Origin: Homarus americanus
Taxonomy: Eukaryota > Arthropoda > Malacostraca > Decapoda > Nephropidae
Length of the DNA stretch: 64,000 nucleotides
Reading direction: 5' to 3'
NCBI RefSeq assembly: GCF_018991925.1
Contig: NW_024744357.1
Location: forward strand, 5,403,263 to 5,467,262
Of the stretch, positions 11,700-23,700 are shown one piece after another. The notes beneath the pieces were generated by a model, which ran no database searches, had not been told where the DNA came from, and saw nothing but the letters and a program-made list of their open reading frames with translations. The position numbers and the translations under genes are program-made. Position 1 is the first letter of the stretch. Every line of letters begins with the position of its first letter.

Positions 11700-14049
11700 G
11701 AATGAAATGTTTTTCTGCACTTCCACACAAGAACAGAATATATCAAGCAGGATCACATATGCAGTATATAGTAATTGAACTTAAACAAAAACTTAAGTGT
11801 CAATAATGTTATAATCAACTACAAGACCATTTATATTAACAGTATAAAATAGTTACAGTACTTTACCTAACCTTTAACTAAGAGGGTCGTGGAGACTTGT
11901 CAAAGATACTTAAGTCAACACATATCATTCTTTAGTTAATATCCCGAGTGGTGAAGATATGATAATTAAGTACAGTACTATATTGTACCATTGTCCCTTC
12001 TTACATTATATGAAACACAGCTGGTCAGTCAATCGGCAACAGTGAAACCTCTATTTAACGGAATATAAATATGAAAGTGAAAGTCCATTCTATCCATGGT
12101 ATTTTAGATGTTAAGCCTCAAATTTACCAACTATGGAGATGAAAGACTATTCTCTCAAGGGTCCGTTAGATGTCGAGCCCCAATCTAACAAACTATACAG
12201 ATGAGAAATCCATTCTATCGAGGTCCATTTGATGCAAAAAACACATCAAATTACACTGAGAGAAGTGTCCGTTATATGGAGGATTCACTGAAAATGGTAA
12301 CTCGGCTACTAAACACAAGCAATAAAAATTTAAGTTATAAGGACAGCGAAACTTAAAACTGTACAGCATACAGTAGTTGACAGGCTACATCACTACTGTA
12401 CCTCGTAAATAATGATTAATTAAATACACTGGACAATTTTCATTTTATTTAACATTGATTCTTGGAATACAGTATCATATTTACCTCTATCTACCTATAT
12501 TTATAATTTTCACTATACTGTACTGTATAATGTGAATTACCAACCAACTAATGGAATATTTCCTAAAAAAGGGCATCAGCACTTTTCACATATTGCTAAT
12601 CAAACAAGATCTTCGTCATTTCACAGTTACTTCAGACTGGGTTATGCCCTATAGCCTATACAGTACAGTACAGTATGTATAGTCTTGCAAAAAGAATCAA
12701 ACAATTGGAAACCAAGTTACTGTAGTGATAAAAGTGAAAGGCTCAGGTTTCATATTTAAGTACTGTACATGTACTCAAATAAGCCCCACAAACTTAAAAT
12801 ATACAAAATGAAACTTAAAAATTTTACAAGTGCAAACACTGTACATCAATAAAACATATACAGCACAGGCACCTTGCACCAGGTATTTACCACCAAATAA
12901 CTAATAAAAACAGCAAATACCCTGAGCATGGCAGTTGTACCCAGCATATTGTAAAAAAAAAAAAATAATTGGAACAGCTTTACTTTTGTTCATATAGGAA
13001 TAGTACAGTATGGTACAATAGGTTTCAACAGTATAGAGACACAGCAATATAAAAACCAGTCCCATAAAATAATGGTAAGAAAGAATTGTCTCATAGGTTT
13101 CAACTCTTTAAAAGGAACAGCTGAGCTTGATTAATATGTTTAACACAACTTAGAGAACATGTAAAACCCTCTTCCACATCATATATACAGTACAGTATAT
13201 CCAGTAAGCCTGGCAACATAAGATATTCTGTTTAAAATCATAAGTAGAAACCTTTGAGACTAAAGCAATCTAAAATAGTCATTTTCCAAGAAAAAATATA
13301 TCATAACCAAGTGATAAAGGTGAAGATTATTTTCTACTGATGCATTTGGAACTAATCTTCCATACTGCAAATTAACATTGGTTGGCATTTCTAATTGTGA
13401 AATTTATTCCTTGTGAAAAACTAACTTTGGACTGCAGAGATTTTATTGAAAGAAGGATATTTATATTTTTAGTAATTTCTCATAACTCCACATAATAATG
13501 TAATATTTGACCTTTATACAATCGTGTAACTGGTGTACTGGGATACAATGACAGTACAGTATGGTACAGTGCAGGAAATGGTTCAAAATTCAAAGCTTAC
13601 AAATTTTTCATCTTCCATTTTCTTGAATGGTTATGAGAAACATATGCTGTACTTATTATTTCTAACATGCTCATATATGACTGAAATAAACCAGTGCACT
13701 AAAAAAGGAAATATTACCATATTAGCCAATATTTCCTAAATTAATAGATACAGTACGGTTATTGAAATAAAACTGAAGACGTGCAACAAAATAGTCGCAC
13801 AAGCCAAGGTGATTCAGAGCCTTGATTCCACTAATATGCTCATAGATCCTAATTTACATTTTAATCTGAGGATAAAAAAAATATATTCATATATTTATAT
13901 ATATCTATATACAGTACAGAGAATATACGAGTATCACAATAAGAGAAGAGACTGTGACTGGCATCTTAACCTAGTTTGTACAAACATATACCAGCACACA
14001 TTATTCTTCTGTACAAAAGCAGATTCAGTATGACTAGCATCAGATCTCT
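11700..14049. other. Cyclin B 3' flank; no separate gene seen
   Basis: A/T-rich sequence downstream of the cyclin B stop, probably including its 3' UTR. It contains one small TIR element (12040-12290) and many TACAGTA motifs. Nothing else was recognised. Confidence 0.5.
12040..12290. mobile_element. Small TIR element (MITE), family with CAGTGAAACCTC ends
   Basis: The left end CAGTGAAACCTCTATTTAAC is matched by an inverted right end with GTTATATGGAGGATTCACTG. The same family occurs at 18473-18600. The pogo/Tc1 type is inferred from the CAGT ends and TA targets of its relative. Confidence 0.75.
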
Positions 14050-14157
14050 CTACAGGAGAGACCCCTTCTCCGCTAGCTTGGTCACAATCCTAGACTTCAG
14101 CTGGGGAATGTCACTGATCTTCATGTGTTTACTGGCCTTGTACTTCTGTCTCACCGA
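14050..14157 (-). CDS. CycB: Cyclin B coding exon 8 (C-terminus and stop)
   Basis: The acceptor is ATATTCAACAG. The exon encodes residues 357-391 ([15 protein letters not shown], then [20 protein letters not shown]) and stops at TAG 14050-14052. The SKHxKIS and PQL motifs are the standard cyclin B C-terminus. The 3' UTR runs to lower coordinates. Candidate AATAAA signals on this strand lie at 13442-13447 and 13403-13408, but neither is proven. Confidence 0.92.
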   Translation of the reverse strand, partial: SVRQKYKASKHMKISDIPQLKSRIVTKLAEKGSLL

Positions 14158-17100
14158 CTGTTGAATATTAAGAAAAAATAGTCAAATGGGTGCAGCAATG
14201 GTATAAATCTTCAACATTATGATAAAACGTGGACAAGAGAGATTCAACTCCACATGAGAATAAATATGCAGTACAGTGGTCCCTCGGTTAACGAACACAA
14301 CTCGTTCCAGAAGTTTTTTTTTTTTCGTTCGTTAACCGAATCCATTGTTTCAATGGGATATTGGGTAATTGGTTCCAGCTCACCGAAAAGTACATACAAC
14401 GTAAAAAATAATGCATTAAAGTACACTTACTTTGAAGTGTGTATGTAGAAGGTTCCTGGTTGATGATGATGATGGGAATTAGAAGTGGGGGTGGAGAAGG
14501 GAGAAGATAAGGAAGTGGGGATGGAGGAGAAATCAACTTTCAGGGGACACATGCTTGATGCAGTAATTTTTCCAATAAAATTTGAAGTTCACTATGTGTA
14601 ATTCAAGATTATTTTATTTAAATCAACACTGCACTATATATTATCAATATGTTAACTAAAGTTCAGAAAGACCAATAATTTCGATGAAAAATGCAAAAAT
14701 ATTCAAGACACCAACAAAATAGGTGCTCTCTCCACTGTTTTCAAAGCCCAACTGATGCCTTGTGACCGACTCACACATCTGATGGGCGCACAACATACTA
14801 GTTCCCTGTACTGCATATATTATCAATACAGTGACCCCTCGGTTAACGAACTCAATCCGTTCCAGAAGGTCGTTCGTTAACCGAAACCATTGTTTCAATG
14901 GGTTTTTGGGTAATTGGTTCCAGCTCACCGAAAATTTCCTAAATTCAACAAAAATGGTAGAAAAGTTCACTTACTTTGAGGTGTGTATGTAGAAGGCTCC
15001 TGGATGATGATGATGATGATGGGATTTAGAATGGGGGTGGAGGAGAAGGAAAAAAGAAGGCATTGGGGTGGAAGAGAAGTCACCCCATGGCGCCATTTCA
15101 CCCATAAAATTTTAGCTCTCTTGGTGTAATTCAAGATTATTTTCTTTAAATCAACACTGCACTGCATTATATATTGTCAATATGTAAAATATATTTCAAA
15201 ATGACCAATAATTTGACTGGAAACACAGAAAAAAAGCGTTTAGTTGAAGAGTCTCAAGCAAGATGTTACCTCCAGTGAAAACAGAGAGACTAGCACCTGT
15301 TTGCTGTGTTAAGAGGCTGGATGCCGCGCATTAAACTAGTCACTTTACCTTCAATTATGTTCAATAATTGTTAAAATGACTAAAAAATTTAATATTAAAC
15401 TTTTAAAATTATTGAATAGTATAAACTTCTTGATATTTACTAAAATAGTAAGGAATTTAAGCCCTAGAACCGATTAATGTATTGGCGGACTGATACTAAA
15501 GCTGGTTGCCCGGTCAGTGCAAGCGAAAACATGTTGAGGTCGGTTCGTAAGAAATTCGTTAACCGAATTTTTGTTCGTTAACCGAATTGAAGATCCTTAT
15601 GGAAGGCAGTTCGTTAACCGAAATTTCGTTAACCGAGGCGTTCGTTAAACGAGGGGTCACTGTATATTAAATAAATTTTAAAATGACTAATAATTTTAAT
15701 ATAAAACATGCAAAAATATTAAAGAGCACAACTTTATTGATATTTACTCCATTGGAAACGAATGTAAACATAGAACAGAGTACTGAATTGGTAGAGTAGC
15801 TCATCAGCTCATGCTCACAACAAAGGCCGATTTTCGTAAGGATTTCATTAATCAAATTTTTGTTCGTTAACCGAATTGAAGATTCTTATGGAAGGTTATT
15901 CGTTAACCAAAATTTTGTTAACCGAACCGTTCGCTAACCGAGGGACCACTGTACAGTATCCCTGGAATGAGTCGAGGTGTGGTTACCTGGGTGACATGGT
16001 CAGTGTTAAAGCTAGATCACTCACAATAGTTAAGACATGGTTGGAAGAATATTAAGGAGCTGTTGTCTTTATTGATAGCAAGATGGCCTCCTCTTTGCTT
16101 GAAGGAAAACTTTATGTAACTGACATGAGAAGTGTTGATTGGAAGTGGATCATGGGCAGTTAAAGAGGATGAGGTATGTAGGCTTAAGTAAGTTGAAATG
16201 ACAATGTGAAGAATGATGTCAATGTGCCAGTGGAAGAAAGAAAACCTTCTATAGTTGAGAGTGGATGGCATTAAGAATGTTGGCGAGGTTTGCATAGAGG
16301 TAGGATGAGATGGTCAGACAGGTGGAGAGAATGGAGGAGTCCCCAATTTGGTCAAAAGGTGCAGGAGACTAAATATGGAGGGGAAAAGAGCCGGGGGGTA
16401 GGCCAAGAATGACCTGGAGATGTAAGAAATTACCTCAGAGATAAGAATGTGATGAGAGGCGCTACAAGAGATTGCAGAGCTGCCATCAGGTAATCATGAC
16501 TAACACAAGCAAACATGAAAAATGCTGCAAAATGGCAGTGGTGGTGATAGAGGTAGGTTATAACCCTTCCCCTAATTGGAACATTTATTTTTTATAAAAT
16601 TGCTGGATTTCTTTCATACCAAAAGCATTTTATGCCACTCTGATGAAAACTACTGGAAAAGTTGCAAACTTTACTGACCTACAGCACACTTCAAGGCACT
16701 GACTTACAGCAAACTTTACTGGACTGACCTACAGCACACTTTACGGCACTGATCTACAGCACACTTTACTGCACTGACCTACAGCACACTTTACGGCACT
16801 GACTTACAGCACACTTCACGGCACTGATCTACTCCACACTTCACGGCACTGATCTACAGCACACTTCATGGCACTGATCTACTCCACACTTCATGGCACT
16901 GATCTACAGCACACTTCATGGCACTAATCTACAGCACACTTCATGGCACTGTGTACTGTTTATTGGAAGAACTTTGGATGCTTGACTATTTAATGGACAT
17001 GTGAGCAATACTATGGGAAAACTAAACATTTCTGAAACTACATTTGAAAAAAGCACAAAAAACTTGCCTGTTGCTTAGCATTGACACTCTTGATAACTAG

Positions 17101-17211
17101 AGCAGCTATCTTGCAGACAACAGGCATAAGTTCTTGTTCAGTGTAACAGGAGTAATACACCAATGTCTCATTCCAAGGTGAACCATCTAAAACTCTGTAA
17201 AAGAAAATTGT

Positions 17212-17250
<39 letters not shown>

Positions 17251-17585
17251 CATTAGCCCAATAAAGCACGCGGACTTCTACATACAATCAACACCTCAAC
17301 CCGCCAGGATTCGAACCCACGGCCCCCGAGCCCATGACTGTGACCGGGGAACGCTAACCGCTGGACCACCAGGATACTAAAAGCAGTCCTAGACTTTGTT
17401 ATATTGCACGGAAAGCCTGTTCAACGAGCTTAAGGCGCCGTGAACCTCTAATGGGGACTACCCGTTATCACGTAGGTGGTTCACGGCTCCTTAACCTCGT
17501 TGAACAGGCTTTGTGTGCAATATAACAAAGTGTGTGTGTCATAATAATTGTGTGTGTAATAATAATAATTGTGTGTAATATTAAT

Positions 17586-17634
<49 letters not shown>

Positions 17635-17647
17635 TGTGATATAATAA

Positions 17648-17723
<76 letters not shown>

Positions 17724-17724
17724 T

Positions 17725-17755
<31 letters not shown>

Positions 17756-20700
17756 TTGTGTGTGTGTGTGTGTGTGTAGTAATAATTAACAGTTTATTGA
17801 AAGAGCATGGCAGCTGGAAGGCTGAAAATATACAGTTACATAATGGGTCACTTGACAAATAATACACAAAGTACAGGTAGTCCCCAACTTACGCCCGACT
17901 CGACTTTCGTCCACCCGCACTTACGACCGCCTCAGTTGTACCAAAATGTGGTCAAATTATGTATTTTTGAGACCCAAAGTCAGCACAGACAAAATTTTCA
18001 TCTGTAATTCACTTTAAAATGGCTGGCAAGCTTAAAAGTGAGTGTTTTGTGGTGCTGAAAAAAAAAGATACCCAAATTTTCGTTTTTCTACGAGTTATTT
18101 AAGCATTTCCGACTTACGACCATTTCGACTTACGACCTGGATGTCGGTCCCTAACCCCATCGTAAGTCGGGGAGTACCTGTATATGTGTGGACACTGCTG
18201 CATGCATTTACACATCTGGTAGGCTATTTAGAAGAAAGGTGACATATTTTAGGGAGTTAAGAAAGGTGTACTGTACTAAGAAGAAGTAGAGATGGAGGAA
18301 ACTTAGCTGGAGAATATGAGGTGATTGATGTACAGTATCCAGATGTGTTACCATAAACAACAACAAAAGGAATTGTTACACAAATACACATGTAGAAAAA
18401 ATTTACTTGTCCTAAAAAAAAAATCAGCCACACTTAGGTGAAAAATGTTCCTCCACACCAGCCAAGGTTATACAGTAAAACCTCCATATAACAGACTCCT
18501 CTATCCATATAATCTGTTAAATGGGGGGTTTCATATCTAACGGATTCTTGATATAAAGAACTTTCATCTCTATATAGTTCGTTAGATGGAGGTTTCACTG
18601 TACAAGGAAATGTCTAACGAAGGCATTTCCACTGTTTTTTCGTTGGGGTTTTATTCTTGGACATAACAGGTTTTGGGAGGAGTTTAAAAACCATTTTCAT
18701 TGCTTTTATAGAGTAAAGTTGAGATTTCCTTCAAATTATAAATGATGAGCTTACCTGAGTGAGAGCCAGAGAGCAGCACCAGCTATCATTGATGGTTTAT
18801 AATGGCACATGGAATACTCAGGCAAGCACAGCTCCATCAAATACTTGGCTAGGGAATGTTGTGCTGAATCAACCTGTAAACAACAAGGTTAACTACTGTA
18901 TTACAGATGATTCAGTTAAAAATAACAAAATTGAAGATACTTTTCTCAGATGAAAGAAGATGTTGCATACAGTAGCTACAGTGTAGTTAAAAATAAGTAG
19001 CAATAAGCTTGAATTGACTGCACAGTTTTACTAGCACACAGCAAAACTACATTTTGTATACGAGGCACTCAGCATTAGAAAGAGGTGAAGCTCCAAATTT
19101 AAAAAGTGGAGAAAAATACATTTAAAGTTTTTTTAAATTCAAACAACCATAACTTCGCTGTTTTTTAAGCTAGAGGATTAAAAAAAAATTATCGTGCACC
19201 TCAATCCCTCTCCTAGCGAACTGTTAAAACTGGAAGTTAGTTTTGTGAATAAGTTATTATTTTATCACGAGGTAAATGAGAATAACTACCCATCATGTAT
19301 GGTAGTTTGATCTTCAAACAAACAATAATCTTGTTTTTCTGCAAAATTTTCTTATTATTGTGAGCTAATACTGCAAAACAAGTTAATGATCACCAAAGAC
19401 AACACTCGTCTTACCCCCCCCCAAATGAAATAATAAAAAACTCATTTGTTTATCAGTATTTATCTTTCTGTCCCTATTATCAGCCCAATATTTATATTAT
19501 TGTTAAGTATAATAGTGTGTAATAATAAGGAAACACCACTACACTCATCCCCCCACCATTAACATACAAAGGAGAAGAAAGTTTGCACAATCTTTGGTAA
19601 AAAGAGTATTATGATCATAGTATTTCTTTACAATCTTACTTTGTTTAGTTCCTTCGTTTTATTATCCCTGATGATCGTAGGAAGTTGAAGTTACGTAAAT
19701 CCTGAGAAGTGCTTATAACTTTAATGGCCTCGTCATAATCAAATTACGTTTATGCTTGGCAACCTCCTGTGCCCACTCATCAACCCTACGCTGTCTCTTC
19801 CTGCCTTTTTTTCTATAGGGCCTTGGGGAAGGGGGCTCCTGACCCCTGCAATCTGCATCATGTGGTGCTCCACCACCACTAAGCTCCCCAACATCAAGTA
19901 GCTCATCACCTGCACCATCGCCAGTAGCACTTGTATCACCATAATCACCACTAAATTCACTACCAAAATCACTATCACCAAGCATGGTTGGGGTGTCCAC
20001 GTGAACACTGTCGTCACTAAACACGCGCTCAGGAATAATAGGCTCCTGAACCCACACCAGAAGGCCTGGCCTCACTCGAGTCGCTCTAATATCGGGCACA
20101 CATTGCACAGCACTTCTCACACCTGTGGACATGAATAACGCCAATGTTACGCCGAAAAGTTATCAAAAAATAGCAGTAGAAAGTACGCTGAACCGCCTTA
20201 TCCTATACAACATGCCTAAACTAACAAGGAGGCAGCATCTGGGGGGGCGCGGATTGGCAGAGGAGCTGTGACGTAGCAAGGGAAATCCATTGTGATTGGC
20301 CGACTCCGGTGGGGGGGGGGGTCCCCACAGGAGGCATGCTGTCATTGGCGCGCATTCCTCTCACTCTGAACGGGATGTAGCCACCTTCATTTACTGAGCA
20401 CACAGCCAGCTACATAGCTCCCGGACTGAGGCAAAATGACACCCTATTTTTGAAGGACTTTCAACCATATTTCTATTCTAGCTAGGAGGTTACATTCAAT
20501 GCCAACATGCAGTGGAATGATGAAAATAGTGATATCCATAAAAAAACGTATATTGCCCGGGGTGGCGCTTCACCCGCTTCTAATGCCGAGCACCTCATAT
20601 ACTGCACTGTACTTACTGATCCAGCCTTGCTGTTTCTTCTAAGGAAGTGTAGAGGTAGTGGGTATGATACGTTGAAATCGAGCTTCTTCAAAATGGCCAC

Positions 20701-23700
20701 TTCCATTTGGCGAATCTCAGCCTTTGAATATGCTTTGTCTGTAATGTAAGCAAAATCTCCAATTTCTGGACAGTACATTTCTTCGTACTTGCTGGCTATA
20801 AACATGGCCGTCACGCCCACCAACTGCAGCTTAGTGCGAGGCAAATTCCTCTCACTCTGTAAAGGGAAAATATACAAGCATTAAAAACCTTCAGGAGTCT
20901 GAACAGGTGGTTAAGAACCATAAAGGCTCTAGTGAACCGAGTAACAGTTTACAAGTTTTCATTCATAAAAACATTAGTTCGGTTTATATCTGAAAATTTA
21001 TGCGTTTTTGACATATCAAATACTGTACAGTATTTGATATGACCCACAGACAATGCTCAATTGTCTAGCCTACACTTACACTGACTTCCTAAACACTTGC
21101 TCAAGCTTATTCCCTCAAACATGTATTATTTTCAACATCATTCACATTGAACAAATTATGTAGTCTTTCAAGATTGTTCAAACACTGCTGGGGACAGCTG
21201 GCAACTCGAGGCCGTTTGTTTACTATAGTACGTTGTCAAAAGTACGAACAAATATAAAAGTCATCGGTGATTGGTTACTTAATTAATGGTTGGGCTTTGT
21301 TGTTTTGTATATTATACTTTACTGCTGGTATATATTGTTAATTTGAGTTGCCAGCTGTCTCCGGCAGTTTTCGAATAATCTTGCGAGACTGTACAGTACA
21401 GAACTAACACCATCCACGTAGTAGTCATCATCATCAAATGTGACCATTATGTTCCTACATTTTTTTATTGTTGATTTGTGTACCAGGGACTATTCAAACA
21501 AGATTTAGCTCCTATGTACTGTACCTCTCAAAAGTGTCGGCTAACTAGGTGGGAGCCCAAATTCCAAAATGGCGGCCAGTGGTCATTTTCACCATATGGC
21601 CGGTGATAACTTTTGAACTAGATGCACTAAAATCATGAATAATGGGTCAGTTTCCACTAATTTTCAGGTGAGAAATCTGATGGGATGGTAAATTTTTAGA
21701 GGCACCATATCGACTTCCAAATCCAAGATGGCGACTGCCACCAAGGTTAAAATGGAAGAAAAATTAAAATAAAACCACATAACTAAGGAACCAACCCCAG
21801 CTACATGCATGAATGAAGCTTCCTCTGCCACTAGTTCCAGCTTGGCAGAATGGATAAAATAGTCATTTTACTTCTGAGAGAGGGGATTCAGCACATGAAC
21901 TTAATAACACCAACACGCTCAAGACTTCACATAACTCGGATGTCAGCACTTAGGTTTGTTCAACTACATGGACTTCCCCTGGCTGATCTGTGATGTCGTA
22001 GCCAGGATGTGACATATGGAGGAGGATTCCATTGAGCCGGTGGAGGACCATGTAGTTGAACAAACATAAGTGGTGACTCCTGAGTTATGCGACTGAATCC
22101 CCTCTCTCACTCTGCAGTACTGCTGGGAATCACTTGAATGCAGTTTAATAACGAGCATAAATCCTGGGGGATGAGGTGTCCAGGATTCTCCACAATCTCT
22201 GAAGGCACTTAGTACTGAAGCAGGTAACAGCTTAAAACACTTGCAGAAAGACGATATTGCAGCTTCTCCATAATTCAGTGGCGTTTCAGCAGGCAAATAT
22301 TTTTATCAAGGACACACAATTCTTCTGATAGAGATGCACGGTTACCTTGGGGTTGAGAACCTTTCATTGACATAGTCAAACATATAATATTTTAGATAAT
22401 TAATGAGACTAGTAAGAAACTGTTGATGGAGGAGATCTTGCTGTTTCTCACTAATGAAACAGTCCCAAACACCTTTCAACTGCCTCTCGGGCTACATGAG
22501 TTTTTGTACCAAGTTATTTTTTTTTAATTGGGCACCCCCCTATGTCCTGTGCAAGGTGAAGCGCAGAAGTGCTTACAGCGCCCAACTGGGAAGCATGACC
22601 TTATGATCCGGTGGATCAGTTTGTCTGTATACACAATCGTAGCTGTGCATTTTTGCAAACACTCTGATAGTAAACCGAGTTCATACAATGTGTCAAACAT
22701 TAGAGACAAGTCTAAAATAAACTTTTGAAGAAATTCTCTTTAACAGACCTCCATATGATTTTCTGTCACATGAGGATCTTGTTTCATCCTTCATTGCCTT
22801 TTCAAAATGAGAACATAATGCTTCATAGTTAAGCCACACTGTTGGCTACCCACCTGGTGCTCAGAACACAGCCTATTCTAGTTCAGCAACACATTCAGTC
22901 AATTTCCTCCGATTTAGAGGTGATTTGCTATAAGCAGACAATTTGTCCATAAATGATTGGAAGTGACTAACTCCATTAACTTGTGTACTCTGAAAATTGT
23001 AGCTACACCAGATTTAGTAATAGAATGACACTAGCAAATGCTATAAGGTTGTTTCAAGTAAGAGTACTCAAGACCATGGTTATTGAGACAAACGGATTTT
23101 CCTAGAGAAGTCTGTTATATGGAATTTTACTGCACAGTACTGTATTACAGATTATCAAATACAGTAAAGCCTCGAAGAACGACTGTAATGTGTCATCCAT
23201 TATTGCAGTGTAAGGAGAATCATCATATCGTGAATCATTAATTACCATTAAAATAAAGCAATAATAATGAGATGTGTACCCAAGTCTGACCTTTCCATAT
23301 CTTTTGTGTGGCTTTTTACCCTCCTTTCCCCCAAAACAATACAATTAATCAAAAAGGCAAACTATATTCTTTAAATAATGTTAATGAATGGACCTTATAC
23401 AATATAAATGAATAATAATATGGTCGCATAAGAGATGGGATGCTATTGTTGTTGTCAGTGTTTACACCCATAGTGTCAGTTATCCATCTGAAACAAGAAA
23501 AAAAGACCCTGGTTGTTGCAATAGTAAAATTAATGTAAAAAAAACATGTATGTTTAATTATTGTTATTTAATGTACAGTAAAGGTAACCATTGATGTTAA
23601 AGAAAGAAGAGTGACAGTGAAACGGCAATGTATACTTGCCCTCAAAGAAACCGCGTCATTTATTTTAAGAATATATACAAAAGATTCATTCTTGTTTATT

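Noticed and set aside
17300..17375. A genuine tRNA gene
   Set aside because: Both pol III boxes are present, but no aminoacyl or anticodon stem folds, and the unit ends in an AT tail as SINEs do.
21964..22296. 110-aa minus-strand frame as a gene
   Set aside because: It spans the foldback repeat and shows no recognisable domain or splice context.
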